Of a stretch of 64,000 nucleotides of DNA, positions 25,656 to 40,386 are shown piece by piece (positions within the stretch are counted from its first letter, which is position 1; each line of letters opens with the position of its first letter). Source of the DNA: Lamellibrachia satsuma (taxonomy: Eukaryota > Annelida > Polychaeta > Sabellida > Siboglinidae). The notes under the pieces are model-generated. The model had not been told where the DNA came from and did no database searches. It worked only from the letters and a program-made list of their open reading frames with translations. Where the stretch lies: assembly GCA_033239005.1 (NCBI GenBank), contig BSQZ01000035.1:808501-872500 (forward strand), read 5' to 3'. Made by a program: the position numbers and the translations under genes.

Positions 25656-28605
25656 TATATCACTTTCTACGCAAAGGTTGTTCCGACTGGGAACCAGTTG
25701 TGAATAATATATGACACTTTATTTGATTCATTTATTAGGCGGGGAACTTAATACGTAAAAATGCCCAGTACGTGTGAACTTCCCCATTACATGTACACAT
25801 GATACCAGCTATCATCAGCATTATTATGCAGTTGTTATGCAGGGAATCATAAATCTTGTTATTAGACATTAGCACAACTCAACTGTGCACATGTGTATAC
25901 CATCTGGAGAAAAAAATGCAACAGTGCTGTTTACCGAAAAGTCACCATAACGACCTTTACTCAGCCTGTGACAGGCATTTATGCAATACAGATGGCAAAA
26001 ACATTTAAATATTTGTCCCCTGCTTTATGCTAAATGTGGTTAATGGATGAACTAAACATCAGTCATAAAGAAACTGACACTATGTATTCAAAGAAACAGT
26101 GTTGCTTCAGTGATAACTTTAGTAGCACACAAACTGCAATAAAACAATCTATACTAGATATTTGTTTTGGTCTTAATTTGTGGTTTTGATGTGAATAAGA
26201 TTTAACAATGAAAGGTTTGGCAAGACATCCCTGACTTAAAGCTGTAATGGGGCATTAGATAATTAATTAACACTGTGCTTCCACTTCCAGTTTGTTTATA
26301 TTATTCAGTTTGTGTGTACTGTTAATAAATTAAGTAGGTCATTGCATACTACAACCAGCCTCTGGGCAAATCACTCAAATTGCAAGTGACAATGGGGCAA
26401 GTTATTTTTTATAAGGGATGCCTTTGGTGCGATAGTGCGCATAAGAACAGTGCCAATCATTAAAGCGAACAGCAGTCACAGCTAGAACGCCTGCCAGATT
26501 GCATTAAACTTAAAGTCAAAATAGCAGTACAAAGGTATTAAACTCGACAGGAAGCCAGGACACCTCCCTGCTCCTAGAATATACATTCTGCCTTTTGTAT
26601 AGAGAATACTGGCAATGTTATTAATGTTATGTCACCTCTGTGAAAAGACCTACTGGCATTTATCATTCAGTTGCATTGGCAACACAGCTAGCTGGTCTTT
26701 GTATTCATTTAATGTGAATGTTTGATAATAACTTAACTTCACTAGCTGTCCAAGTGTGAAACATTGACAACAATTCAAAAAACATTTTAATTGAATACAT
26801 TTCACTGTTAATAGTGAAAAATACTTCAAACTGACTAATTTGTTATATGGAGGTTTACAGTTTGTAAATGAAACAAATCAACTGTGAAAATTAGTATTTG
26901 CGCTAAGAATTTAAATAAACCCCAATTTCAATGCTAATTTTAATGATACAATAATATTTTCTGACTACCTAATGAATGGATGACACATCCAATATTTTGT
27001 TTTTATCATAAAAAATCCTTTTATGAACATTAACGACCAACTACAGTAAACTGTTGTAACCATGCTTGCTATTTCTCTGAGTATTGCTGTTACCGGATCA
27101 GGAAATCACCCTAATTATCCCTTCAGTGAGCAATAAAGAGGTTATTATTACCAAGATCGATTGATCTGTTTTATTGGCAGCCATTGTTACAGTCAGGAAG
27201 TGTGACTGCAATTGGCAGCAATTTACTTTGAAAATTGTTCGCCGGCAATCAGTTAGTGTTTGGTTCCCATCACGTTTGCTGTCTATTGGAAATGGTAATG
27301 TGTTGATGATCGCATTATCATAGTGTAGATTGCTTGTTCAATTGTTATACTGCAACGTTTTCTGCAATAAAAAGGAAGTTACAGTAATAAAACCTGTCAT
27401 TACAGACACCCAGATGATTTGATATAACAGAAAAGCTGCTGTAATACTTTTTAAATTTTCAATACAATATGCTGTAAAATACACAATTTTGAAGTTATGA
27501 ATTAACTGGTTTTATAGGTCCTGCCAGGGCACATTTTTCTCAACAATGTCAGCGATACACAATTTGTTTAGTTACCTTAACAAATTGTGGAGAGAGAGCT
27601 GTCATCTTAACTACATGTGCATTACTCGACAGAATGTTCACTTAGTTTCTCAAGTTGACAAGGTAAAAAATGGTTTGACAAAAAATGCCACCGTCCATTA
27701 GAATGTCACCAGAAATTGGTGCATGCCTTAATAAGTTGTTCAAATGGAGACACTAAAAAGCCCCACAAAACATCCCATTCTGAAATTTCACCTGGCAGTA
27801 CACCCCCTGCTGACATTTCACCCATTCATGGCCGAGAAACTGGTTTGTGTGGGTGCACTGTAGCCAGAGTAAATTGTCCCTGTAACCTGTCAACAGTGCT
27901 GCAAGTCTTATCATCTGGCTGGTTGCTACTGTAGTTGCCTGCTGCTTGAAAAAACCTCACTATCTGCTAGCAGTTGTTGGCAACTATGCTGCCAAGTGGC
28001 TAGGGACACCACTGCAAGTGTTAGGACGATTACTTGATAATAACTGCTGGCTGGCACCAGCCTCTACATCTTACAGCATAAATCAATGCCAACCACATAC
28101 TCTGTATTTATGTTACTGACACATACAGGTCTGGGATTAGATTACACAAGTTTTATACCCCAAAATCAGTAGCAGCTGACTGCAGGTTTTACTGCATTCA
28201 TCATAGAAGCCATTTTGCATACACCACTTATCAATACACGTGGAGGCATATTATAAGGACAGCAAAACAAAATTAATTTCACACTGAAAAACTGTGCTAT
28301 AATATTATATATTTTATATTATTTTGAAATAGTAGTGAGGATGGTATATTTAATATTAAAGAAAATGCTAACAAATCTTAATGCTGTAGTTTTCACTGTA
28401 GTATGACTATGGTGGTGTTCCAACTTATCCATTTGTACACACAGACACTGTACATAGTGTTTCACATTTGGACTGTCAGTCATCAGATCATAGCCCTCTA
28501 GGTTAAAAGTTGTGGTGACAACAAAATGTGGCTTTGTCAGCACACTAACAATAGAAACCCATAGTGCAGTGTTCATGGTCTCTGTGCAGAGCTCCAAAAC
28601 AGAAT

Positions 28606-28632
28606 TTATGATATGATATGATATGATATATG
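28606..28632. repeat. Short ATATG microsatellite
   Basis: About five direct repeats of a 5-bp ATATG unit. Confidence 0.85.
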
Positions 28633-31600
28633 AACATTATTTTCAGCACGTGGCAGACACACTGACAAAAGGTCTGCCTTTGATGATCTTATTCAGACAG
28701 GCGACATGAACTGATGAATGAAAGCTTTGAAATATTCGACTGTTGGATGATAGCTGTTTCAAAAGGAATATTCACACCTGATAGCTTGACTGCAAAAAGC
28801 TATGCATGCATAAAAAACATTTGTACAAAAGAATGGGTAAAACACTTAACAACGCCCACTATTGTTATCTGCGTGCAAAGTGGCATATGCAGGATGTAGC
28901 ACCTATTTTATAGCATTTAATAAATATAAATGCTACAAAGACATTTACTATGTCTAAAGTTTCACATTTTTACTACTAACTTTTTGACAAATGTAACTTT
29001 ATTCACTGCAGGTAATTGCCAATAAAATACTTGCACAGTAAATTACTTGCACAGTGCACTCAGTGCATGTATGAAAAACACACCGGTGTCCTACTGGTGT
29101 TTTATGATTGTTCATATCATATTTACCTAATGTCACACAATCTGTATAATATGAAGGCATGTAGACATTAATATAGTGATGACATGGTTAGAGAGGCCTG
29201 ATATTTGTAACTGTGCGCACAAGTTACATTTATGACTTAGGACACTGTCAGAACAGGAAATACAGTATTAGTAAACAAAAATTATCTTATTGATGCCAGC
29301 TGTGCAATGAATTGTAGAAAGTAGTTTTATCATGAAAGCTGTCTGCACACACTAACTCACAGACAAACACGGCCACTGGAAAATCTGCAGTTTTACAAAG
29401 AACACTTTCAGCTGCTTTAGTGTTTGAAGTAAATGATGATAAATGTGGGAGCTGTAGCAGACCAAGCAGTATTCTGGCTTGATGCACATCCATCTTCATT
29501 GGCCATATATAAAAAGTAACTTGGTTGTTAGTGAATGATTACAGTAAACTGTATTAAAATACACAGTATCTTCTTAACATAGACAACTTAGCGACATCAA
29601 ATAAGTCATTATTATTTGGGGATGATCTCAAAACATTGATGTGCAACAAACCTTCATCATTTAACCTTACACCCCCTCTCTACATGAAACTTTGAATTAC
29701 ATTGACATGTGTGCAACATTGCATTTGCCAGAGACCCGGCATTTCTGCCGTTCTATTGAGCGCAAAATTTGAAGTCAGCATTCTTATCAATTGTGATTGG
29801 AAAATAAATATTTTGGAGAAAATACATACATTATTTACACTCCTCCCCCATGAAACCAACCGTGTGTAGTGTCATACATCGGTGTTTATATCATCCCTTA
29901 CATTCATGGCCAAAATTCATTACAGAAAAGAATAACTTTCACAAATAATCAAGAGCTCTCATGAATTGTCTATATTTTTGACAGCATTTTCTGAGTCCAT
30001 CACACAGGTGATCTTATAAATAAGCACTGTTTGTAAATTCCCATGTTCTGTCTATCCATATGACAGCTAAAAGGAAGCAGATGTTCAGCAGTAAATTAGC
30101 AGTTGTATTCAATTACTACAAGTGGTGCGTGTCAGATCCATGTTCCTTTATTCTATTCTTCAATTTGAGGTCTGGAATGTTTTTCCAATCTGTGGTCGAA
30201 TGTCAAACAAAAATAGCTCAGAGATAACCAACATATGTTTACCTAAGAAACTGTAATGTTAAATATTAAATGTATAGGGAGAAACCTTTCAAGCAGAATG
30301 CAAATAAAATTCATCAGCTAAAACCTGTGCCTGGCAACAGATAATAATTGCCTCAGGACTTTAGAGAATTGGCCAAACAGCTTCAGGAAACCAGGGTGCC
30401 ATAGGCATGTGACAAAGCCTTGGAGACAATAGTAGTCAATGTCATCACTGACAATGGCCAAACTGGGCCTGGCAACACTCCATCAACCATTACCTTCACT
30501 GCAGGTCTATATTGTCATGGGGCTTTTGACCTGATTCTGCACCTCCCACCTCCCACCCACAGAGCACTGGAATTAGCTTTTAACAGACACATTTCCTGAT
30601 CTCACTTTATCTATTTACAGACTCAGTTGTTTGTGTAACCAGAAAACAAAGGTGGTGTGAAGAGATTGGGTAATTATGTTTTCCCACAATAAACAAGGTG
30701 ATAGAACAGTCAAATTACATTCCTACTCTGCAGACACTGGAAAGTAATTACTGGATGCTAGTGACAGAAATAAAGCAGGTAAAGTCACGTATCTTTCCTG
30801 CTGCAGTTCTGTTCTTGGCTAGTCACTGTGAACATCCTGCACACAATGCAGCAGGGTGGCCATGTGCGTCAAGTATCATTGCACTCTTTGATAAAAGCAG
30901 CACACGATTATTTCAATACAGTCATTGTAGTCGAGTTGGTTAAAATTACGGTACACCTTACACTTGCTTCTGTACAAAGAAACACTGGAGATGACTTGTT
31001 GGAGAATCATTATATCAGTGCCACAGATCTTGAGACAAGACACTTGTGCCTAGGGCCTTCTAAAACTAATACTACTTCCAAATTCTGAGAGGTGATCATC
31101 TAGTCCATTAGTATACAATGCATCATGTTTATCTACAGAATCATCAACACCGGTTTCCGCCCTTGTACAAAGAATGGCCTGTACAGACAGTGCCTCTTGC
31201 AAAGGTTTTTAAACAATCACATCATCGACAAAGAACTGCATTCACATACTACTATACTTCATTTTGTAAATTTGATAGCACAATAAATGGGATTCATTAG
31301 ACAATATCTTAATTTAGAATAAGCATTCCATGTCCCATTTTAACATTAATATTATATTAGCATCATGAATAATGTTATGACTTAAATATTTATTTATAAA
31401 TGTTAATTGTAATGATAAAACAAGTAATTTAGTAGTAAATTACAAAATACATACAAACAGAGGTGTAAAAATAAAGACTCAGAAAGTTGCCTTTAAAAGA
31501 GAAAAAGAAAACCGTTTGTCAGGAAACCAATGAATATTGGTCATCAAGACAGTCAGGTATATTTTTAATTTTGCCATTTGGCATATACTTCAGACATTAT

Positions 31601-34600
31601 TTCCTTACAACCTCTTTTGTTGACCCTGTAATTAATTACTGTGCCTAGAGCAATCACCACTCTACCCCAGCTGGAAGACACATAAAAACTACAATCATTC
31701 TACCATTAGGAGTAGCTCTGTGAAGCAAGGCAATACATCATGTCTTAAATCCCATTTGGCAGCATATAATTCATCTGAGACCCATGCAAATGAAACCTGT
31801 GACAACAGCACACCATGAAAAGGAAGCAGTCTTGCGAGAAATGAACCTGCGAAAACACCATTGTTGTTGGGCCTGATGGAATGACCTATCATCATACCAC
31901 AACATCATAGTTGCTGCTATTAACAGCGCCCACAGAAAGGGGGCCAGTGGCCTCCATCAGAATGAATGAAGGAATCAACACGTGCTATCAACCAACATTT
32001 ATTTATAAGGTGATATCAATAGAACAAATCAAGTTAAATCAAAGTCACCAACAATAAATGTCATCTCCTGTTTATTTACAATGAAGGTATGAGAGGTGAG
32101 GGAAACAAACAATTAAAAGCATGGAATTCAGGTGTACGGAATAAGGACAACACTATTAAATTATTGAATGCAATAAAATTGGATATTGTACGAAATTTTT
32201 CATACAACTGTTTGTCAAATGGTAATTTTACCTCTCTAAAAGTGCTACACAAGTTACAGTAAATGTGTTGAAATAACATTTGTATTGAAATCTATCTCTG
32301 AGTATCTTGGTCCCAAATTCCTCTAGTTCATTACAACTCCAAACAGGAAGATCCAGACAGCAACATCTGCAGATGTCATTCAAGTCTAATCTACAACCTT
32401 TAGGGAATCCCATAAAAAAGATTAACCATCAAACAGATTACGGTTAATGTAAGGACACATTTTTACCAAGGATGTAACATCATTGATTACGTAGATGCAT
32501 GTTTGAATTTCAAAGCCACTGGCAGCTGCAAAAACTATACAATTACCAAGTACTACTACCAAAAACTACAGACAATGTGAACATTCTTTTATGCTTGTAT
32601 GTAGTAAGAGCAATTTAGTCTGCATTATACCCACAGGCAGATCATATCATAAGACAGTCATTGTATTCATGCATGCAGTTTGATGATAGCGCCATATGTT
32701 GATGATCAGTCAACAGTGTCTGTTACATAAAACTACATACCATACATGTGCAAAAGTTGATGTGATGCTCTTAATTAATACTGAACATATTGAACACATT
32801 TCCATACATATAATCCACAAGAGGATCAACTGCTGACCAGGGATTCAGTCATTTTGATTAAGCAAGTGCACTCAATAATAATTATTTACTGAATCGCCAA
32901 GAGGATTTACTGCATAAAAAATCAAAACGACACAGGTCCAATTTTTGCAGATTACTCCCAAAATTTACATTTCGTTTCATGAGAAGCAATCCAAGGTGGT
33001 CTAACTATCTAGATGCAATCACCAGGATCAATGTCTGACAGAAATATCCTCAAGATACAGCACTTATTGATCTGCTGTTGGCTACCACTGACAGGTTGAT
33101 GCAGATAATGCAGCCACTATTTTGCCACCTACAATAGCTAGCCTGACCATCTGCCATGCAGTGCTGACAGCCACAAAGATTGGAAAACAGGGTTCCATTT
33201 GATTATATCAATTAAGTAAAACTCTGGTGGGGATTATGCTTGGGCCTTGTGGTCCATAATACTCCACATGACTAAAGGCAATGGATTATGGATCAAGCAC
33301 CAGTAATCTAATTCTACCAATCATCATAGTCATTAGTGGAAAATGTCTACACACTCTTCCTGTGACTCTGTGATTAGGGATTCACAAGGGATCATCAGCT
33401 CTCATTAACATCTTCATCTTCTGTGGCTAAAATGTCCAACAGGATTTCCTCACATAGCTATCAATCAGGCACTTGGAGCAGACAAATTTACCATTTGTGT
33501 GCATATATATTCATATTTGTGCTAGTGTGATTTGTTACAACGGTGAATGCATCCGTGGGATGAATGTCTAAACTATGTGCTGTAAAATTTATTTTCATTG
33601 TTCATTAACTACTTTTTTAATGTTCCATTTAATTTTTTCAAAAGCTATCTTGAAGAATTATCCAACATTTAACTTGACTATACTGCACTGGCCTATCACG
33701 ATAGAGACGTGGATTCAAAATGCACTCTCCTAAGTAGTGGAAGAATGAGCAACCGTTATTTCTATTTGCTTCAGTTCACACGGTTGCTTGAGTACATCTG
33801 GTTGCTTGAGTACCTCGATCATATTGCTAGGCGAGGCAATGGATACACGACAGGAATTTTAATTCACAACCACCTGGGTGAACAAATCTGGACTTAAGCA
33901 CCAGGTAAATAATTCAGAAAAATTCTTGAACAGACATTGTACACATTTAGTACTCAAGGTTGCATTTTTCTACAGATACAGACCCTATTTACAACAGCAA
34001 CTGTAAGATGTAATACATCAACAGATACTCATCCCAAGTCGATCCTCAATGACCTCACTATGTAACTTCAAATCAATAAATGTTGTTATTATTAGTAATA
34101 CATGACATTGTGTAGAGTTAACCATTCAATTGAATCACAAGTGAATCCAATGTTTTCTGATCATGACTGGCTAAGTGGGCAGCACCATGCTTACCAGAGG
34201 GCTGGACACCCCATTGTGTCAGTGTTCTTTATTACCCTAAACTACCTATACAGCCATAAAGTACTCATATAATGTGGTCAATCTTGACACTTCTGTTGGC
34301 CTAAAGCACACTCACTGTGTAAACTAGCTTCTGAGCCAGGCAAATAACTGCCCATGAAAACAAATTGTAATTCATCATAGAGTATTATACCGACAAAAAC
34401 CCTATGGATTCTACTGGTCGGATGACTATAAAAGGATTTTTTCTATCATATTCTTCATTCATTTAAATACAAAACGAATGTTGCTAATATATGTAATTAA
34501 AGGATTTTGTGTTACTACCTGGCCTTCATAACATATTCTACCAACAAACCAATCAATTTATGTTAACTAAGCCAAACTCCCTAGCTACGGTACTCCAATA

Positions 34601-34663
34601 AACTCATAATTAGAAATACAGAAATCATTTAGGATTGTCTGCACTATATCAAGACTTCCTCCA

Positions 34664-34733
34664 CCACCAACTAAGTTTACCTGGCTGCTGGCTAAGTTTA
34701 CCACCAACTAAGTTTACCTGGCTGCTGGCTAAT
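34664..34733. repeat. Two-copy 37-bp direct repeat
   Basis: ACCAACTAAGTTTACCTGGC and the bases after it recur with a 37-bp offset (34666 and 34703), next to a partial CTAAGTTTACC copy. Only two copies are present. Confidence 0.85.
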
Positions 34734-36183
34734 ATACTGATGGATATGTACAGGCTTATGGTGTTGCTTGCCAAAAGCTGCTTTCTAGCTACATGTATTG
34801 ACTAGTTCACCACAGCCATAGTCTCTAAGGCAAGATATTCTTATTACTGATCATGCTACCGAGGAAGGAATACAGTGCTGACTTGAAGAAAATCCTGAGG
34901 TAGACCAACCAAATATAAAACAATGATGGAAGACTTGAATGTTCACAAAACAAAGGATAAAATAAACTATTGTGTGACAATATAATAAAAACTACATTCA
35001 CTAACACGTCTAGTTTATTTTCCACCTTCTACATCCACTATAAAAACCAAGATATGTCACATGATTATAACTTTAGCAGTTCTTACTGAACACTGCATGC
35101 AATGCATGACGAGAGCCATAAGTAACCAGTTATCGGAATGCCAGTCGGTCAAGAGAACTCAGTACAGTGAATTAATGATATGTGATGTGCACATAAACAG
35201 TAGATAAAGTAATAAACACACATCCCATGATCCCTATTGTAAAAGTGCCAAATTTGTGCATTATGCCATTTTCATACCAAATTCACAACAAATATGAGGC
35301 AACTATAAAGTGTATAAAATTATGTTCATTATAATTACCTTCATATTCAGTATTGTACTGAACCAGACGAGACGGTCATACTGTGCAACATTTCCAACAG
35401 TGCCAATAGCAATACTGTTTGAATTAATAACATGTTATCCACTACAATTATATGATTTAGAGGCGACGACAAACACTTCAAAGTGAGTATATGGCACGGA
35501 AAAACTGCCTATTATTGTGCACAGTGGGTAATTTTAGTACATTCCAAACGTGCCACCGACCCCTTAGAAGTGTGGTTTCCGTTGTTCCTCTGACATTTCA
35601 CAACCTTACAAACCCAAAATGACAGCTTCATAAGTTGAGTGTAAGTTGACAGCAAAGCCAAAGGGAAAGGAGTGGTGAAATAGCATTGTCAACACGTTTA
35701 ATGATCAATCATATTGTTGCAATGCTTAAAAGCTTTGGAGAAGGACGCACGCACACCGAGTCTGAGGCTGAAACAGTGAAAGGCGCTGATGAAGCACGCA
35801 ACACTCAACGTATGTCACACTTCTGTCACTGGTCTTCGCTGACCGAACGAACGAGGCCCGAGCTGCTGTGGATGTTTAACTTGTTAATGTTACAGCAAAT
35901 CTGAAGAAATAGTATTGCAAAAAGAGCCTATGTGTCGAAGTTCCCTGTCGTGAACTGTCGCGAGAAAGTCGCACGTTTATCAACATTAGCGGCAGCGCAC
36001 CCCAAACCAGCCGCAGCGAGCCACAACAAACCCTGCTACGGCAGAGATGTTATCACGAACCAAAAGCAGACGATCGCAATCGCAGGAACTTCGAAACTGT
36101 ACAAATGTGGAAAGCGCCACAGCAAAACATTTCACACAAACACTCACGACGATCATACATACGGTGACTTATAGCATATCTTA

Positions 36184-36500
36184 CCTTCAAGTGCTGTGGT
36201 AAATCCTGTGAATAGTCCAACAAATAAAAGCGGTCCCCACACACACGTCCAACGCCGGACCGCCATGTTCGCACAGTGCCACTTACGGCCGCTGCAGGCG
36301 CGGCGCGCATGCTCAGAGGCCAAGTCCAATCGGCGTGTGAATGCATAAGCGGGGCTACTCCAGCGGTCACACCCCAGCGGTTCCCAAAGTCACTTGTCAA
36401 ATACGCTGGAGTCACAGGGTGTTTGTGCGATTATGGGTAACAAAGCCAGACGACTCGAAACTCGCACCTTTTCTCAGCGTTCAATAGCTTCGTTAATTAC
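36184..36500 (-). promoter_or_regulatory. CpG-rich TATA-less promoter region of the Eph gene
   Basis: The few hundred bases upstream of the signal-peptide ATG are rich in CpG and GC, in sharp contrast to the intron side. They include GCATGCGCGCC (36301-36312 region), close to an NRF1-type site. No TATA box is seen. A second donor-like sequence, GCGGCCGTAAGTGG, lies about 20 bp upstream of the ATG on the minus strand, so an alternative 5' UTR splice is conceivable. The transcription start cannot be placed. Confidence 0.55.
36185..36266 (-). CDS. Eph: Eph receptor tyrosine kinase, coding exon 1 (signal peptide)
   Basis: This is the first coding exon of an Eph-family receptor tyrosine kinase, a cell-surface receptor for ephrins in contact-dependent cell guidance. 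The ATG at 36266-36264 opens MAVRRWTCVWGPLLFVG, followed by LFTGFTTALE: a basic start, a hydrophobic core and a small-residue cleavage region, which is a typical signal peptide of about 25 residues. The frame runs into a consensus donor (AAG|GTAAGA) and leaves one base of a split codon (phase 1). Exon 2 begins in the same phase, and the join reads LEVTVLDTR, the classic start of an Eph ligand-binding domain. The ATG has good context (GCGAACATGG) and lies in a TATA-less CpG-rich region. An overlapping 120-codon minus-strand frame is in another phase and has no signal-peptide character. Family assignment rests on exons 1 and 2 together; the Eph subclass cannot be told. Confidence 0.85.
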
Positions 36501-37150
36501 TCTTTGAGTTCTGTTTGGCAGAAAATTGTGCAAATTAGAGATGATTCAACGGGTTCCTTATGCGGGAGAAGGGGGCAGCTTGTGAAACAACGCACATCGC
36601 AACGGGCGTCTCTCTCCTGGGCGCTTTCTACTAAATCTTGATTAACTTTCATCTCATGTTTTCCGTCTCACAGGGCGTAAGTTAATTCAGTACGTTGAGT
36701 GCTGAGAGTCATCTGCCATTACTAAGTATGGACTTTTAACAACGGTACACGCTCTTGTCCCCATTTCAGTAAAGTTCATCTAACAGTTGTCAAATTAAAT
36801 TAGTTGTTGGGCCTCACGGGTAGGTGCGTCATCATACTGACCCAGTCGCCTTTGTCTCCAGATATGCGCTGTCTTCGCACGGCCCATTTCCAGCGAGGCC
36901 AATTTTTCCACCCGCTGTCAGCGATATTTATTATGGGACAGATATTACCGTCACTCGACACATTGAAAAATGAGGCCGTTGCTACAGCTATCTGCGATTT
37001 CTGGTTGAGCGCATATGGCCTAATGGCGCGAACGTACTGCGTGCCGCGTAGTCATCAGCTAATTAGGATACAGACCACGCGGGTTTAGGTAGTAGAAATA
37101 AGACGAATTAATTATCATGTTATTTTTTCGTTCATGCTTTCGTTTGTACA
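36501..37150. other. Intergenic, no feature recognised
   Basis: CpG-containing sequence upstream of the Eph promoter. The open frame at 36804-37088 has no recognisable similarity and no splice context, so I do not call a gene. Confidence 0.5.
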
Positions 37151-37240
37151 CGCGTGCGTGTGGGTGGATGTGTGCGTGCGTGCGTGCGTGCGTGCATGCG
37201 TGCATGCGTGCGTGCGTGTGTGTGTGGGTGGGTGAGTGCG
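37151..37240. repeat. (TGCG)n/(TG)n microsatellite
   Basis: A run of GTGCGTGC units with TGCATGCG variants, grading into TGTGTGGG. It is an alternating purine-pyrimidine tract. Confidence 0.95.
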
Positions 37241-37481
37241 TTCATTCATTTGTGCGTGCCCGTGTCCGAGAGTGTTTCGTTAATTTTCCGATATTTCTGA
37301 ACATAACTATTCGTTTGTATAAAAAAATTCGCCCGTTCTGGCTTAGCAACTTTCTTGATTGATAGTTTGTGTTACTTCGGTGTATAATCGTCGGCCTTTC
37401 GATTTCGGAAAAAAGAAAACCCTTCTGGCTGCATCGATTTCTTAGAACTGCCATGCCGCCTGCAGAATCTAACAACAATTC

Positions 37482-38056
<575 letters not shown>

Positions 38057-38965
38057 ATGCAAACGCACTGAAAATATGCTGCATCCGAATGATTGATATT
38101 TGTTAACAAGCATCCTTCAGCTTATTTCTTCCCTGTATATACTATCGCGACATTGTAGTATTGTAAACTATTGGGTGACTAGGCTTGTCCCCCCCACGTT
38201 TGGCCTCCCCATTGCGAGAACCTAGATAGGAGCTAGATACACCACTGAAGGAACCACGTGAATGTATTGTGCTTAAGTGTTGGACTAACTCAAACTGATA
38301 CCCAATCGATGCATTCTCTAAATTCGCGATGACGCCACCCCAGCGGACACCGCCAACCGTAATCTCCGGGATGGCTTACATTAAGAAAACAATCGATGGA
38401 GCGTGTACGTCTTGGAATGCAAATGAACGAAACCCTCGAGTCCGACCCGCGCGATAGCGTCCGATGACGGAATCAATACAGTCGCCTGTGTAATGGGTAT
38501 TTTTGTGCAATATTGTACGGGAAACAGACTGTATGAAAGGAAGGTCTCGTTTTAGGCGTTTAGCAGAAATATCAAGAACGTGTCTTCCCCTTTACTATTG
38601 GTAATTTTTTCGAAGGCCTCTCATCGAACATTTTAATTGATTTCCTTAAAACCTGACAGGTATAATCATCTTATAATTTATTTAAGAAAGAAGTGAATAT
38701 GCTAAGATCCACAACATACGTTTAGAGCACGTATACTATCCACGCACTATTATACCCCGATATTACCATCAAGCAATATGACACGTTCTTAATGTATTCG
38801 AAAAATAGATATGCCTACTTACAAACGAATGACGTAAATGTTGCTTTATCATTACTTTATATTCATACAAACATATCATAATTAGTTATAAAGGTAATTT
38901 TTCGGTGAAAGACATATTTCGTTTTTATCCAAATTTATGCGCATTGCGTTCTTCCTTTTCCAACA
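38057..38965. other. Intergenic; possible DNA-element end near 38248
   Basis: Mostly featureless CpG-containing DNA. Read in reverse from about 38248, CAGTGGTGTATCTAG resembles CAGTGGCGTATCCAG at about 47602 and has the look of a DNA-transposon terminus. No partner end was found. Confidence 0.35.
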
Positions 38966-39112
38966 TATTCATTCCCTAGCTTATTCATTCCCGGCCTTCC
39001 CTTGCTAACTCATTCCCGCCCTTCCCTTGCTTATTCATTCCCGACCTTCCCTTGCTTATTCATTCCCGACCTTCCCTTGCTTACGCATTCCCGCCCTTCC
39101 CTTGCTTATTCG
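38966..39112. repeat. 25-bp minisatellite, 5 copies plus a partial
   Basis: A unit containing CATTCCCGACCTTCCCTTGC recurs at 38986, 39011, 39036, 39061 and 39086. It is pyrimidine-rich on the plus strand. Confidence 0.95.
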
Positions 39113-40386
39113 ATAAACATAAGTTGATATGAGTTGAATTAAATATTATAGGGTTTATTTTTGGACTTCACGGAAAATGCACCGAGTCACAGAAAGAACA
39201 TGAATTAGATTATTAGTTGAACCGATTCGTCAATCCGATGTGACGAATAGTTCGCATTAATTAGATCTGTGTGGATTGCATGTCAGTCACAAGGTGTAAA
39301 TGTTGCTAATTCGTGCGACAGCGCGATAGTGACTGGTGAAAAATTGAGTTTCAATTGTCACATCGCTGACATATTCCCAATAAATACGGGACGCTGACTG
39401 GGTACTCGAGATAATCCACTTTATGTGTCAAGGACGACAACTTTCGTGGTCGACTGTGTGGGCAGTTTCACTCTGAGTCCGTCACTTCTAGCAATCTAGG
39501 AACATTCACGCGCACATGCGTGCACTTGAAAATCTATCGCGTGCACTTCGGGGCTGTGACGTCAAACCAGTCATCGTGCTAATCCAGGACGCAGCGCTCG
39601 CTGCTTTGCGCTTCAGTAACACTCGAAGCCTGAAGTATTTTATTAATCAGCAGAGCGATGTTAACGCCGTTTGTATGAATTATTATCGTGTAGCGAGTGC
39701 ATGTTCTCGGAACGTGGGTGTGGTTGTGAGTTTCTGCTGACTAAGTTTCAGCTGCGAGCAAAGTTCGTAAATGATGCTTCGGAATTAAGTTATCGCACAT
39801 AGGTGCTTTCCAAAACAGATGGCTCTTTTGCGCCAACATGCGGGTCAAGACGGAGGTGACATGGAATTGTGGAATGGCAACCGGAATGTGCTCCCCGGAA
39901 CTACTACAGCAACAGCCGGTCCAGCTCGTCCTGTGTCATGCATAAATACGGTGCAGAATGCTTTCCGTATTTTTTTCACGAAGCACCAACGATCTGCTAT
40001 GTTGAAGTTCGCATATTTGTGAACTGACCCAAAAAGGTGGCATGATGTTAAATTACAACTTGCGTGTTTGTGAGGTGACCCAGAAATGGGGTTCGACTGT
40101 ACGCAGAAAACACCCACTGGGATACTGCCTTAGCCCGGGGAATTGACAAACATAGGATTGAGTGCACTGGTGATTCATTGCATCAACATAAAGGAAATAT
40201 TTTCAGTTTGGACTTCTTCGTCAACTTGCATGTAAGGCCTATCTTGTTCCAGTTGTTTTTGACGAAACCGGCGTCTTTCTCCAGCTATTCTAACATGCGC
40301 TGTCGCCGTTCCGAAGACGTCATTATGTGATGTCCTTCTCATATCGTTGTCGCGGCTTGCCTCTGCTTCTCTTTCCTGCTAGGGTA
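39113..40386. other. Intergenic; solo pogo-like end at ~40070-40101
   Basis: Read in reverse from 40101, TACAGTCGAACCCCATTTC resembles a pogo-type terminal repeat, and a looser copy of the adjoining sequence lies about 50 bp further left. No opposite end was found. The frames at 39516-39740 and 39819-40022 are not recognisable. Confidence 0.4.

Larger units (their letters stand above)
23179..36184 (-). other. Eph intron 1 (13.0 kb)
   Basis: This intron is bounded by the exon 1 donor GT at 36184-36183 and the exon 2 acceptor AG at 23180-23179. It is AT-rich and CpG-poor. It holds a LINE 3' tail (24.1 kb), a repeat A copy (24.4 kb), a pogo/Tigger remnant (24.9 kb) and short direct repeats. I saw no exon-like segment in 25.7-34.6 kb. 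Large first introns are usual for Eph genes, so enhancers may lie here, but none can be named from the sequence. Confidence 0.8.

Noticed and set aside
36053..36415. 120-codon minus-strand frame over the Eph promoter
   Set aside because: It overlaps the signal-peptide exon in another phase, runs through a strong splice donor into the intron, and is open because the region is GC-rich.
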